The notes under the pieces: generated by a model
What the model saw: the letters and a program-made list of their open reading frames with translations, nothing else
Database searches by the model: none
Told to the model about the DNA's origin: nothing
Shown here: positions 1 to 8,874 of the stretch, piece after piece
Layout of the letters: each line of letters starts with the position of its first letter
How positions within the stretch are numbered: the first letter of the stretch is position 1
Source of the DNA: Mycobacterium sp. 852002-50816_SCH5313054-b
GTDB taxonomy: Bacteria > Actinomycetota > Actinomycetes > Mycobacteriales > Mycobacteriaceae
Assembly: GCF_001667185.1 (NCBI RefSeq)
Contig: NZ_LZIC01000050.1
Span: 1 to 64,000, forward strand
DNA length: 64,000 bases
Direction of reading: 5' to 3'
Made by a program: the position numbers and the translations under genes

Positions 1-495
1 GCCGTTGCCGCCGGCGCCGCCGCTCTGCCCGGGCGCCCCCGACCCGCCGTTGCCGCCGTTGCCGACCAAGATGCCGCCAGCCCCGCCGGCCTGCCCAGTG
101 CCCGTCGCGCCATTGGTGCCATCACCGATCAGCGGGCGCCCCAACAAAGTGTTGGTGGGTGCATTGATCATGCCCAGGACGTCTTGCTCGAGGGTCTGCA
201 ACGGCGACACATTTGCCGCCTCGGCGGCCGCATACGAGCCCGCCGCGCTGTGCAAGGCCTGCACAAAGTCCGCGTGAAACGCCGCCGCCTGGGCGTTAAG
301 CGCCTGAAACTGCTGGGCATGATCGGAAAACAGGGCGGCGATCGCCGCCGAGACCTCGTCACCGGCCGCCGCGATCACCGCTGTCGTGGGGGCCGATGCC
401 GCCGCGCTCGCCGCGGTCAATGACGACCCGATACCGGTCGCATCAGCCGCCGCCGTCACCAACAATTCCGGTGCTGCAACCACAAACGACGCCAC
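1..495 (-). CDS. PE_PGRS family protein, N-terminal part (runs off the left edge)
   Basis: Translating the minus strand from GTG at 495 gives a PE domain (begins [12 protein letters not shown]) of about 95 residues. A short linker follows with the GRPLIGDG signature, and then Gly-Gly-Ala/Gly-Gly-Asn repeats that continue past base 1. A GGAGGAG ribosome site lies 7 nt before the GTG. PE_PGRS proteins are known to be exported by ESX-5 to the cell surface or outside; the PGRS part is repetitive and its function is mostly unknown. The C-terminus is outside the window. A divergent TetR gene and three shared palindromes suggest specific control. The PE-linker-PGRS order makes the family call safe, but the member cannot be named. 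Confidence 0.9.
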   Translation of the reverse strand, partial: MASFVVAAPELLVTAAADATGIGSSLTAASAAASAPTTAVIAAAGDEVSAAIAALFSDHAQQFQALNAQAAAFHADFVQALHSAAGSYAAAEAANVSPLQTLEQDVLGMINAPTNTLLGRPLIGDGTNGATGTGQAGGAGGILVGNGGNGGSGAPGQSGGAGGNG

Positions 496-536
496 GCGGG
501 GACTCCTCCCGGAAAGGACCGACACGACCGTGTCGC

Positions 537-554
537 ACGATACAGTCGTATCGT
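537..554. promoter_or_regulatory. Palindrome, putative TetR operator 1
   Basis: Perfect inverted repeat ACGATAC-N4-GTATCGT, 42 bp upstream of the PE_PGRS start. Closely related palindromes occur at 563-580 and 718-735 in the same divergent intergenic region. Assignment to the TetR protein encoded at 790 is inference. Confidence 0.6.
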
Positions 555-562
555 CAGCACGG

Positions 563-580
563 ACCATACAGGTGTACCGT
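563..580. promoter_or_regulatory. Palindrome, putative TetR operator 2
   Basis: ACCATAC-N4-GTACCGT, with one change per half-site from the 537-554 palindrome and the same 7-4-7 geometry. It starts 26 bp after operator 1, so two dimers could sit side by side. Confidence 0.5.
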
Positions 581-717
581 CACCAGCCACAGGAAAAGCG
601 GCAGTTTCGTCCGAATCATTTTTTTGGTGGGGGCGATCCCCATGGGGCGTTGCTGCGGCCGGGCACAGTCCGCACCGCACCACCTCGAATCGACGCTGGT
701 CGAGCCGTGCGCTGGCG

Positions 718-735
718 ACGATACGATTGTATGGT
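718..735. promoter_or_regulatory. Palindrome, putative TetR operator 3 (autoregulatory)
   Basis: ACGATAC-N4-GTATGGT, one mismatch from perfect symmetry, 54 bp upstream of the preferred TetR start at 790. An in-frame ATG at 727 falls inside this palindrome, which argues against using that start. Confidence 0.55.
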
Positions 736-789
736 GCCGCTCCGGGCGTGTCGCGAAGGCGCTGTTGGCAGCCTGTCTACTCTGAGGTG

Positions 790-1419
790 ATGACCGGCGA
801 GGTGGCGATTGCTTCGAACAGCGGGGTCGAGCCGTCGAGCATCCTGCGCATCCGCGATGCGGCGTTGGGACTTTTCGCCGTCCACGGCGCCGAAGCCGTC
901 TCAATGCGCACGATCGCCAAAGCCGCAGGGGTCTCGCTGGGGCTGGTCCAGCACCACTTCACCACCAAGGGCAACCTCATTCACGCTGTCGATGAGTATG
1001 TGATGACGGTGCTCACCGAGTCGCTGGCGGCGCCCTTGGCCTCGGTGCCGGGTGATCCCGTCGCGGACGCCGCAGACCGGGTGACTTCGCTGTTCGCCGA
1101 ACACATCGAGGTCGTGGACTACCTGTGCCGGGCTCTGATCGACGGCACCCCGATCGGGGTGCGCGTCTTCGACGGCCTGGTCGAGATCTGCACCGGCTAC
1201 TGGGCTCAGATCCAAGAACAAGGCCTTACCCAGCCCGACCTGGACCCGGTCTGGATGGTGCTCAACCCCCTGACCCTGGTGCTCGGCATGTTCATGCTGA
1301 ACTCGCATCTGAGCCGGCACCTGCCCGAAGCCATGACCACGCCCTCGCAACTGCAGAGATGGCGAGATGCGACAGAGGTCATCATCGCGTCCGGCCAACT
1401 ACGACGGCCCGGCCAGTAA
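790..1419 (+). CDS. TetR/AcrR family transcriptional regulator
   Basis: 209 residues. An N-terminal TetR DNA-binding domain spans about residues 18-65, with the helix-turn-helix TIAKAAGVSLGLVQHHF followed by TKGNL. The C-terminal ligand domain is helical and not recognisable. Such proteins are usually dimeric repressors released by a small ligand. The gene is divergent from the PE_PGRS gene, and three like palindromes lie between them, so autoregulation and co-control of the PE_PGRS gene are likely (inference). ATG 790 (GTG 787 is in frame just before it) is preferred over ATG 727, because 727 lies inside a palindrome. Ligand unknown. Confidence 0.85.
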   Translation: MTGEVAIASNSGVEPSSILRIRDAALGLFAVHGAEAVSMRTIAKAAGVSLGLVQHHFTTKGNLIHAVDEYVMTVLTESLAAPLASVPGDPVADAADRVTSLFAEHIEVVDYLCRALIDGTPIGVRVFDGLVEICTGYWAQIQEQGLTQPDLDPVWMVLNPLTLVLGMFMLNSHLSRHLPEAMTTPSQLQRWRDATEVIIASGQLRRPGQ

Positions 1420-1597
1420 CCTCACCCGACGGGATCCTTTTCGTGGGAGGGTTTCGGCTGCGGGAGCCAGTCCCATGCCGTCGCCGAGACTGAAACTACG
1501 CGCGCCCGCATCGGCGTGTCGTCTGCGTAGTTGCAGTGTCGCGGTAATGGACCCCGCGCCCGACTGGGACACTGGCGAGCCCGCCGGCCAAGGCCAC

Positions 1598-1603
1598 TAG
1601 GCT
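1598..1603 (+). promoter_or_regulatory. -10-like TAGGCT of ffh, leaderless start
   Basis: TAGGCT ends 6 nt before the GTG of ffh. A TANNNT hexamer at this spacing puts the transcription start on the start codon, as in leaderless mycobacterial mRNAs. No Shine-Dalgarno sequence is visible. Confidence 0.45.
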
Positions 1604-1609
1604 GGCGGG

Positions 1610-3187
1610 GTGTTTGAATCCCTGTCCGACCGATTGACCGGTGCCCTTTCGGGGCTGCGCGGCAAGGGTCGACTGACCGACGCCGATATCGAGGCGACCA
1701 CCCGCGAGATCCGGCTGGCTCTGCTGGAAGCCGACGTTTCCCTGCCCGTGGTGCGGGCGTTCGTCGGCCGGATCAAGGAGCGCGCCAAGGGCGCCGAGGT
1801 CTCGGGTGCCCTCAACCCGGCGCAACAGGTCGTCAAGATCGTCAACGAGGAACTCGTCGGCATCCTGGGCGGCCAGACCCGCCAGCTGGCGTTCGCGAAA
1901 GCGCCGCCGACGGTCGTGATGCTGGCCGGCCTGCAGGGTTCCGGTAAGACGACGCTGGCCGGCAAGCTGGCCGCGTGGCTGCGCGGCCAGGGCCACACGC
2001 CGCTCCTGGTGGCCTGCGACCTGCAGCGGCCCGCCGCGGTCAACCAGCTGCAGGTCGTCGGCGAACGCGCCGGCGTACCGGTGTTCGCGCCGCATCCCGG
2101 CGCTCCATCTGCTGGCCCGGATACCGGGCCACTCGGCGATCCCGTCGCCGTCGCGGCGGCGGGGCTGGCGGAAGCCCGGGCCAAGCACTTCGACGTCGTC
2201 ATCGTCGACACCGCCGGCCGGCTGGGCATCGACGACGAGCTGATGGGCCAGGCCGCGGCCATCCGCGACGCCGTCGACCCCGACGAGGTGTTGTTCGTCC
2301 TCGACGCGATGATCGGCCAGGACGCCGTCACCACCGCCGAAGCGTTCCGCGAGGGCGTCGGATTCACCGGCGTGGTGCTCACCAAGCTCGACGGCGACGC
2401 CCGCGGTGGCGCCGCGCTGTCGGTCCGCGAGGTGACCGGCGTGCCGATCCTGTTCGCGTCCAGCGGCGAGAAGCTGGAGGACTTCGACGTCTTCCACCCC
2501 GACCGAATGGCCGGCCGCATCCTGGGCATGGGCGACGTGCTGACGCTGATCGAGCAGGCCGAGCAGGTCTTCGACGCGCAGCGCGCCGAGGAGGCCGCCG
2601 CCAAGATCGGCAGCGGCGAGCTCACGCTGGAGGACTTCCTCGAGCAGATGCTCGCCATCCGCAAGATGGGCCCGATCGGCAACCTGCTGGGCATGCTGCC
2701 CGGCGCCGGCCAGATGAAGGACGCCCTGGCCGAGGTCGACGACAAGCAGCTCGACCGGCTGCAGGCCATCATCCGCGGGATGACGCCCCAGGAGCGCGCC
2801 GACCCGAAGGTCATCAACGCGTCGCGGCGGCTGCGCATCGCCAACGGCTCGGGGGTGACGGTGTCGGAGGTCAACCAGCTGGTCGACCGCTTCTTCGAGG
2901 CCCGCAAGATGATGTCGTCGATGCTCGGCGGCATGGGCATCCCCGGCCTGGGCCGCAAGTCGGCGACCCGAAAGGCCAAGGGGGCAAAAGGCAAGAAGGG
3001 CAAGAAGGGCGGGCGCGGGCCGACGCCGCCGAAGGCCAGGAACCCGCTCATGCAGGGCATGCCGGGCATGCCGGCCGGGTTCCCCGATCTGTCGCAGATG
3101 CCCGAAGGTCTCAACGAGCTGCCGCCGGGGCTGGCCGACTTCGACCTGTCCAAGCTGAAGTTCCCCGGCAACCCGGGCAAGAACTAG
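1610..3187 (+). CDS. ffh: Signal recognition particle protein Ffh (SRP54)
   Basis: 525 residues. It is the GTPase of the signal recognition particle, which delivers nascent membrane proteins to FtsY and the Sec/YidC machinery. The order is an N-terminal helical bundle, a G domain with P-loop GLQGSGKT at about residues 107-114, DTAGR at about 199 and TKLDGDARGG at about 257, then a methionine-rich M domain with GNLLGMLPG. The C-terminus is Lys/Gly-rich and followed by a proline-containing tail, a little longer than in E. coli (453 residues). GTG start, probably leaderless. The amidohydrolase gene begins 7 bp downstream. Confidence 0.98.
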   Translation: MFESLSDRLTGALSGLRGKGRLTDADIEATTREIRLALLEADVSLPVVRAFVGRIKERAKGAEVSGALNPAQQVVKIVNEELVGILGGQTRQLAFAKAPPTVVMLAGLQGSGKTTLAGKLAAWLRGQGHTPLLVACDLQRPAAVNQLQVVGERAGVPVFAPHPGAPSAGPDTGPLGDPVAVAAAGLAEARAKHFDVVIVDTAGRLGIDDELMGQAAAIRDAVDPDEVLFVLDAMIGQDAVTTAEAFREGVGFTGVVLTKLDGDARGGAALSVREVTGVPILFASSGEKLEDFDVFHPDRMAGRILGMGDVLTLIEQAEQVFDAQRAEEAAAKIGSGELTLEDFLEQMLAIRKMGPIGNLLGMLPGAGQMKDALAEVDDKQLDRLQAIIRGMTPQERADPKVINASRRLRIANGSGVTVSEVNQLVDRFFEARKMMSSMLGGMGIPGLGRKSATRKAKGAKGKKGKKGGRGPTPPKARNPLMQGMPGMPAGFPDLSQMPEGLNELPPGLADFDLSKLKFPGNPGKN

Positions 3188-3194
3188 CCGCGCC

Positions 3195-4277
3195 GTGCGG
3201 ATGCACGTGCGCGGTCGGGCGCTGCCCGGCGAGACCGAGCTGCAGCTCTGGATCGTCGACGGCCGCATCAGCACCGAGCCGGTCGCCGGCGCCGACACCG
3301 TTTTCGACGGCGGCTGGGTGTTGCCCGGGCTGGTCGACGCGCACTGCCACGTCGGGCTCGGCGATGACGGCGAGATCCCGCTCGAGGAGGCGATCGGCCA
3401 GGCCGAGGCCGAACGCGACGCCGGTGCGCTGCTGCTGCGCGACTGCGGCGCCCCGACCGACACCCGCAGCCTCGACGACCGCGATGACCTGCCGCGCATC
3501 ATCCGCGCGGGGAAGCACCTGGCCAGGCCCAAGCGCTATGCGCGGGGCTTTGCCGTCGAGCTCGACGACGAATCCCAGCTGCCGGAGGCGGTCGCCCGGG
3601 AGGCGAAGCGCGGCGACGGCTGGATCAAGCTGGTCGGCGACTGGATCGACCGCGGCGTCGGCGACCTGGCCCCGCTGTGGTCCGACGACGTGCTCAAGGC
3701 CGCGATCGCGGCCGCGCACGAACACGGCGCGCGCGTCACCGCGCACGTCTTCAGCGAGGAGGCCCTGCCCGGCCTGATCAACGCCGGCATCGACTGCATC
3801 GAGCACGGCACCGGGCTCACCGACGACACGATCGCGTTGATGGTCGAGCATCAGACGGCGCTGGTGCCGACGCTGATCAACACCCTGGAGAACTTTCCGG
3901 GCATCGCGGAGGCGGCGGGGCGCTTCCCCGCCTACGCCTCGCACATGCGGGACCTGCACGCCCGCTGCCCGGCGCGGACGGCCGCGGCACGCGAGGCGGG
4001 CGTGCGTGTGTACGCCGGCAGCGACGCGGGCAGCATGATCGCGCACGGGCGGATCGCCGACGAGGTCGAGGCCCTCAAGGGCATCGGGATGAGCCCGACC
4101 GAGGCGCTGGGCGCGGCGTGCTGGGACGCCCGCCGCTGGCTGGGCCGGCCCGGCCTGGAATACGGGGCGCCGGCCGACCTGTTGTGCTACGCCGAGGACC
4201 CGCGACAGGGTCCCGGTGTGTTGAACCGGCCCGACCTGGTGATACTGCGGGGCAAGGCCTTTCGGCCCCACGGCTAG
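3195..4277 (+). CDS. Metal-dependent amidohydrolase family protein
   Basis: 360 residues with the amidohydrolase (urease superfamily) layout. A short N-terminal beta sandwich leads to the metal motif DAHCHVG at about residues 48-54. A second His lies in TAHVFSEE (about 181), another in IEHGTGL, and the late catalytic Asp in AGSDAGS (about 275). Imidazolonepropionase- and prolidase-like enzymes of this type hydrolyse cyclic or peptide amide bonds, but the substrate here is unknown. The position matches M. tuberculosis Rv2915c. GTG start 7 bp after ffh, so the two are probably co-transcribed. It is cytoplasmic, with no signal peptide. Confidence 0.85.
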   Translation: MRMHVRGRALPGETELQLWIVDGRISTEPVAGADTVFDGGWVLPGLVDAHCHVGLGDDGEIPLEEAIGQAEAERDAGALLLRDCGAPTDTRSLDDRDDLPRIIRAGKHLARPKRYARGFAVELDDESQLPEAVAREAKRGDGWIKLVGDWIDRGVGDLAPLWSDDVLKAAIAAAHEHGARVTAHVFSEEALPGLINAGIDCIEHGTGLTDDTIALMVEHQTALVPTLINTLENFPGIAEAAGRFPAYASHMRDLHARCPARTAAAREAGVRVYAGSDAGSMIAHGRIADEVEALKGIGMSPTEALGAACWDARRWLGRPGLEYGAPADLLCYAEDPRQGPGVLNRPDLVILRGKAFRPHG

Positions 4278-4302
4278 GCGCGCGAGACGTCGCGATCGCG
4301 GA

Positions 4303-4308
4303 TAGGAT
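4303..4308 (+). promoter_or_regulatory. -10-like TAGGAT of pknI, leaderless start
   Basis: TAGGAT ends 7 nt before ATG 4316 and overlaps the alternative ATG at 4307. This fits a leaderless transcript beginning at or near 4316 and supports that start. Confidence 0.4.
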
Positions 4309-4315
4309 GCTTGGA

Positions 4316-5443
4316 ATGGCGTTGGCCAGCGGCGCGACCTTCGCCGGTTACCTGGTCGCGCGGAGGCTGGGATCCGGACCGACTGGCACGGTGTACCTTG
4401 CCCAAGATCCCCGGGCGTCGCGCTGGCAGGCGTTGAAGGTCCTCTCGCCGGCGCTGTCGGACGACGGCGAATTCCGCCGGCGGTTCACCGATGAGATCTC
4501 GGCCGCGACGCGCCTGCATCACCCGAACATCGTGGAGGCGCGCGACCGCGGCGACTTCGACGGTCAGCTCTACGTCGCGATGGAGTATGTCGAGGGGATC
4601 AACGCCGCGCGGCTGATCGCCGATCGATTCCCAGCGGTCGCACCGGCGGGCGAGGTGCTCGCCATCGTGACCGCCCTCGCCGGCGCCCTCGACTACGCGC
4701 ACCAGCGCGGGCTGCTGCATCGCGACGTCAAACCCGCCAACGTCTTGTTGACGGGTCGGGATGAGGGCGAGGAACGGACTCTGTTGACGGACTTCGGGGT
4801 GGTCCGCCGCCCCGGCACGGCCGGCTACGCCGCCCCCGAGCAACTGCTGGGCGCCGGCCTCGACGCGCGGGCCGACCAGTACGCATTGGCCGCGACCGCG
4901 TTTCACCTGCTGACCGGCGCGCCGCCGCCGCCCGACGGCGCACCGCCCAGGATCAGCGAACAACGCCCGGAACTGGCGCGCCTCGACGGCGTGTTCGCCC
5001 GGGCGCTCGCCAACGCCGCTGAGGACCGGTTCGGGAGCTGCGGCGAGTTCGCCGCGGCGGCGAACGAGCAGGCGGGCGCTGCCGGCGGCGATCGGGGTCC
5101 CGAAGCCGTCCTCGTGGCCGAGTTCCCGGCGTATGCGCGCCGGGCCGCGCGCGGGCGGGCCGGATCGCCGGCCCCCCGCCGGGAGAGCCCGTCCGGGGCG
5201 TCCGGGGCGACCGCGCCCGACGAGCGCGGGGCGGCGAAGACCGCACCCCGCAGGCGCTGGACGCGCAGGCGCGCGGTGGGCGCGGTCGCGGTGCTGCTCG
5301 TCGCGGCGATGCTCGCGCTCGGCTTCCTCATCGGGCGCAAGACCGACGCGACCGTCGCCCCCGCCGGGCGCCCGACGACGAGCGCGCCGGCCGCACCCGC
5401 CCCCGTCGGCCCCGCTTCGCCGGCGCCCGGGCCCCCTCGCTAA
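4316..5443 (+). CDS. pknI: Membrane serine/threonine protein kinase PknI, short form
   Basis: 375 residues. The kinase domain covers about residues 10-270: catalytic Lys41 in ALKVLSP, HRDVKPAN at 135, DFG at 159, a very short activation segment, then AAPEQ. A low-complexity Pro/Arg/Ala juxtamembrane stretch follows, then one membrane helix at about 319-340 and only about 35 residues of Pro/Ala-rich tail outside the cell. M. tuberculosis PknI (585 residues from memory) carries a roughly 200-residue extracellular domain that is missing here. The gene ends with a clean stop, so this is either a natural short form or an old truncation. It starts 38 bp after the amidohydrolase. The start was chosen from the M-A-L-A-S-G N-terminus and the -10 position. 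Confidence 0.88.
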   Translation: MALASGATFAGYLVARRLGSGPTGTVYLAQDPRASRWQALKVLSPALSDDGEFRRRFTDEISAATRLHHPNIVEARDRGDFDGQLYVAMEYVEGINAARLIADRFPAVAPAGEVLAIVTALAGALDYAHQRGLLHRDVKPANVLLTGRDEGEERTLLTDFGVVRRPGTAGYAAPEQLLGAGLDARADQYALAATAFHLLTGAPPPPDGAPPRISEQRPELARLDGVFARALANAAEDRFGSCGEFAAAANEQAGAAGGDRGPEAVLVAEFPAYARRAARGRAGSPAPRRESPSGASGATAPDERGAAKTAPRRRWTRRRAVGAVAVLLVAAMLALGFLIGRKTDATVAPAGRPTTSAPAAPAPVGPASPAPGPPR

Positions 5444-5553
5444 CCCCGCTTGATCAGCGCTTTTGCCGGGACTCGCCGACTCTGCGGAAAAGATTGCGAG
5501 TGCTTGCTATCTATGTTACGGTTCCTGGCAACTCGACAACCCTGGAGGAAACC

Positions 5554-7335
5554 GTGACCTACGACGTGATCATTCGCGACGGGCTGTGGTTCGACGGCAC
5601 CGGCAGCGCGCCGCAAACCCGCACGCTCGGCATCCGCGACGGCGTGGTCGCCACGGTGTCGGCCGCGCCGCTGGACGAGACAGGTTGCCCCGAGGTGATC
5701 GACGCGGCCGGCAAGTGGGTCGCGCCGGGCTTCATCGACGTGCACACCCACTACGACGCCGAGGTGCTGCTGGACCCGGGGCTGCGGGAGTCGGTGCGCC
5801 ACGGCGTCACCACCGTGCTGCTGGGCAACTGCTCGCTGTCGACGGTCTACGCCGATTCCGAGGACGCGGCCGACCTGTTCAGCCGCGTCGAGGCCGTGCC
5901 GCGGGAATTCGTGCACGGCGCTTTGGATTCCAACAAGACGTGGTCGACGGCCGCGGAGTACGTCGAGGCGATCGACGCCCTGCCGCTCGGGCCGAATGTC
6001 GGCTCCCTGCTTGGTCATTCGGACCTGCGCACCGCGGTGCTGGGTCTCGACCGCGCCACCGACGCCACCGTCCGGCCCACCGATGCCGAGATGGACCGGA
6101 TGGCGGCGCTGTTGGAGGAGGCGCTCGACGCCGGGATGCTCGGCATGTCCGGCATGGACGCGGCCATCGACAAGCTCGACGGCGACCGCTTCCGGTCGCG
6201 CGCGCTGCCGTCGACGTTCGCCACCTGGCGGGAACGGCGCAAGCTGATCAAGGTCCTGCGCACGCGCGGGCGGATGCTGCAGAGCGCCCCCGATGTCGAG
6301 AACCCGTCGTCGGCGCTGATGTTCTTCCTGACCAGCAGCCGAATCTTCGGCCGCGGCAAGGGCGTTCGCATGAGCATGCTGGTGTCCGCGGACGCCAAGT
6401 CGATGCCGCTGGCGGTCCACACGTTCGGGTTCGGCACCCGCATGCTGAACAAGTTCCTGGGCTCGGCCGTGCGATTCCAGCACCTGCCGGTCCCGTTCGA
6501 GCTGTACTCCGACGGGATCGACCTGCCGGTCTTCGAGGAGTTCGGCGCCGGAACGGCGGCCCTGCACCTGCGCGACCAACTGCAACGCAACGAGCTGCTG
6601 GCCGACCAGGAATACCGCCGCAAGTTCCGCCGCGAGTTCGACCGGATCAAGCTCGGACCGTCGTTGTGGCACCGCGACTTCCACGACGCCGTCATCGTCG
6701 AATGCCCCGACGCCTCGTTGATCGGCAAGAGCTTCGGCGCGATCGCCGACGAGCGCGGGCTGCACCCGCTCGACGCGTTCCTCGACGTGCTCGTCGAAAA
6801 CGGCGAGCGCAACGTGCGGTGGACGACCGTCGTGGCCAATCACCGGCCCAAGCAGCTCGACAAGCTCGCCAACGAGCCGAGCATCCACATGGGCTTCTCC
6901 GACGCCGGCGCGCACCTGCGCAACATGGCCTTCTACAACTTCGGCCTGAAGATGCTCAAGCGCACCCGCGACGCGCAGCGGGCCGGCGCGCCGTTCATGT
7001 CCACCGAGCGGGCGGTGCATCGCCTGACCGGCGAACTGGCCGAGTGGTTCGGTATCGACGCCGGCACGCTGCGCGAGGGCGACCGCGCCGACTTCGTCGT
7101 GATCGATCCGGCCGGGCTCAACGAGGCGGTGGACGGCTATCACGAGGAAACCGTGCCGTTCTACGGCGGCCTGCGACGCATGGTCAACCGCAACGACGAC
7201 GCCGTCGTCGCGACCGGTGTGGGCGGCGCCGTCGTCTTCGGTAAGGGCCAATTCCGTGACGGCTACGGCCAATCCGTGAAGTCCGGGCGCTATCTGCGGG
7301 CGGGGGAACGCGCCGCCCTGAGTGTGAGCGCCTGA
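5554..7335 (+). CDS. D-aminoacylase / N-acyl-D-amino-acid amidohydrolase-like protein
   Basis: 593 residues. It belongs to the amidohydrolase superfamily, D-aminoacylase/dihydroorotase type. N-terminal TYDVIIRDG is followed by the metal site PGFIDVHTHYDAE at about residues 58-70, and later His/Asp residues occur in LLGHSDLR and GFSDAGAH. The C-terminus has REGDRADFVVID, typical of the family's closing beta sandwich. It probably removes N-acyl groups from D-amino acids or related amides; substrate not shown. GTG 5554 is chosen because GGAGG at 5544-5548 precedes it. It corresponds to Rv2913c. Its TetR neighbour begins one base after its stop, so the two form an operon. Confidence 0.85.
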   Translation: MTYDVIIRDGLWFDGTGSAPQTRTLGIRDGVVATVSAAPLDETGCPEVIDAAGKWVAPGFIDVHTHYDAEVLLDPGLRESVRHGVTTVLLGNCSLSTVYADSEDAADLFSRVEAVPREFVHGALDSNKTWSTAAEYVEAIDALPLGPNVGSLLGHSDLRTAVLGLDRATDATVRPTDAEMDRMAALLEEALDAGMLGMSGMDAAIDKLDGDRFRSRALPSTFATWRERRKLIKVLRTRGRMLQSAPDVENPSSALMFFLTSSRIFGRGKGVRMSMLVSADAKSMPLAVHTFGFGTRMLNKFLGSAVRFQHLPVPFELYSDGIDLPVFEEFGAGTAALHLRDQLQRNELLADQEYRRKFRREFDRIKLGPSLWHRDFHDAVIVECPDASLIGKSFGAIADERGLHPLDAFLDVLVENGERNVRWTTVVANHRPKQLDKLANEPSIHMGFSDAGAHLRNMAFYNFGLKMLKRTRDAQRAGAPFMSTERAVHRLTGELAEWFGIDAGTLREGDRADFVVIDPAGLNEAVDGYHEETVPFYGGLRRMVNRNDDAVVATGVGGAVVFGKGQFRDGYGQSVKSGRYLRAGERAALSVSA

Positions 7336-7336
7336 C

Positions 7337-7939
7337 ATGGCCAGGACCCAGCAGCAGCGGCGGGAGGAAACCGTCGGGCGGCTCATCGACGCCTGCATCG
7401 ACACGATCGTCGAGGTCGGCTACGCCCGGGCATCGGCCGCCGTGATCACCAAGCGCGCCGGGGTGTCCGTCGGCGCCCTGTTCCGCCACTACGAGACCAT
7501 GGGCGACTTCATGGCCGCCACCGCATCCGAGGTATTGCGTCGACAGCTGGAGTCCTTCACCAAGGGCGTCGCCGAAATCCCGGCCGACCGGCCGGCGCTC
7601 GAGGCCGCGCTGACGATACTCCGCGACATCACCGGCGGGCCCACCAATGCGGTGGTCTACGAGCTGTTGGTCGCCGCGCGCACCGACGAAAAGCTCAGGG
7701 AGACTTTGCAACACGAGCTGGGCCAGTACTCCGCCAAGATCGTCGAGGCCGCCCGGGCCCTGCCCGGCGCCGAGGGCTTCCCCGAGGAGACGTTCCCGGT
7801 CGTCGTGGCGCTGATGACGAACGTGTTCGACGGGGCCGCCGTGGTGGAGGGCGTGCTGCCGCAGCGGGCGATCGCGGAGCAGCGGATTCCGGTGCTCACG
7901 GCGCTGCTGACCGCGGCGCTGCCGAATGTTGGCTTATAG
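7337..7939 (+). CDS. TetR/AcrR family transcriptional regulator (Rv2912c-like)
   Basis: 200 residues. The N-terminal helix-turn-helix (AAVITKRAGVSVGALFRHY at about 34-52) is typical of TetR, and the C-terminal helical domain would bind the effector. It is separated by one base from the D-aminoacylase-like gene and so translated from the same mRNA, which suggests it senses that enzyme's substrate or product (inference). No palindrome was clearly identified in the promoter near 5494-5522. The gene ends 7 bp from the convergent dacB2. Confidence 0.87.
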   Translation: MARTQQQRREETVGRLIDACIDTIVEVGYARASAAVITKRAGVSVGALFRHYETMGDFMAATASEVLRRQLESFTKGVAEIPADRPALEAALTILRDITGGPTNAVVYELLVAARTDEKLRETLQHELGQYSAKIVEAARALPGAEGFPEETFPVVVALMTNVFDGAAVVEGVLPQRAIAEQRIPVLTALLTAALPNVGL

Positions 7940-7946
7940 CAGGCGA

Positions 7947-8828
7947 TTACAGCGATCCGATGCCGGTCTCGGGGTTGAGCGCGAAGCCCCAGTCGAACAG
8001 GCTGCCGGCCTGATCCCAATACGTGGGACCGCCGGCTTTCACCAGCCCGTACATCATCGCGATCACCAACCGGCGGCCACCGCGCGCCGCGGCGCCGACG
8101 AAGGTCTTGCGGGCCGCGTCGGTGAAGCCGGTCTTGCCGCCGATGGCGCCGGGGTAGCGCGCCAACAGCTCGTCCTGGTTGGTGATGGGTTCGTTGCCGT
8201 GATCGCCGGGGAACATCGCCGACGGTTCGGCGGTGATCTGGGCGAACACCGGGTTGGCCATGGCGGCCCGGAAGATGACGGCCAGGTCGTGCGCCGTCGA
8301 GGTCCCGGAGCCACCCGGGCCGTCCAGGCCCGACGGGGTCGCCGCGTGGGTGCTCGTCGCACCCAGCGACGCGGCCTTGGCGTTCATCTTGGCGACCGTC
8401 GCGTCGGTCCCGCCCAGCAGGTGGGCGAGCGTGTTGGCGGCGTCGTTGCCCGACACCAGGAGCAGCGCGTCCAGCAACTGGCGCGCGGTGTAGGTGCGGC
8501 CGGGCTTGATGCCGACGCAGTTGCACTCGACCTCGGTGTCGGCGACGTCGGCGACGACGGTCGAGTCCAGGCTCACCTGGTCCAGCGCCACCAGCGCCAA
8601 CAGCACCTTGATGGTGCTCGCGGGTGGGTGCGGCACGTTCTGGTCGCGGCCGGCCAGCACCTGACCGCCGTCGAGGTCGGCGACGATCCAGGTCTGGGCC
8701 GGGCCCTCCGGGATGGGCACCGAGCCGATGGGCTGCGCCTGGTCGGCCCTGGCGGGCGTCACTCCGACGGTCGCACCGGAAGCGAGGGCCACCAGCAGGG
8801 CGGCGACCACTGCCACAAGCTTTCGCAT
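7947..8828 (-). CDS. dacB2: D-alanyl-D-alanine carboxypeptidase DacB2 (class C-type low-mass PBP)
   Basis: 293 residues. A signal peptide (about residues 1-28) ends in TPARA. The penicillin-binding motifs are in order: S-T-I-K (about 68-71), S-G-N (about 122) and K-T-G in GGKTGFTD (about 231). It trims the terminal D-Ala from peptidoglycan stem peptides in the periplasm, like M. tuberculosis Rv2911. No C-terminal membrane anchor is visible. ATG 8828 fits the signal peptide, and a TAAACT hexamer (minus strand, 8837-8842) ends 8 nt before it, so the transcript may be leaderless. Longer in-frame starts upstream give Arg/Thr-rich non-family sequence and were rejected. Confidence 0.93.
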   Translation of the reverse strand: MRKLVAVVAALLVALASGATVGVTPARADQAQPIGSVPIPEGPAQTWIVADLDGGQVLAGRDQNVPHPPASTIKVLLALVALDQVSLDSTVVADVADTEVECNCVGIKPGRTYTARQLLDALLLVSGNDAANTLAHLLGGTDATVAKMNAKAASLGATSTHAATPSGLDGPGGSGTSTAHDLAVIFRAAMANPVFAQITAEPSAMFPGDHGNEPITNQDELLARYPGAIGGKTGFTDAARKTFVGAAARGGRRLVIAMMYGLVKAGGPTYWDQAGSLFDWGFALNPETGIGSL

Positions 8829-8874
8829 GGCCGCAAAGTTTAACTTCCGGGCTTGGGCCCCGGCTATTTCGGCC

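Noticed and set aside
727-789. Upstream ATG extension of the first TetR gene
   Set aside because: The added 21 residues do not resemble the family, and ATG 727 lies inside the 718-735 palindrome.
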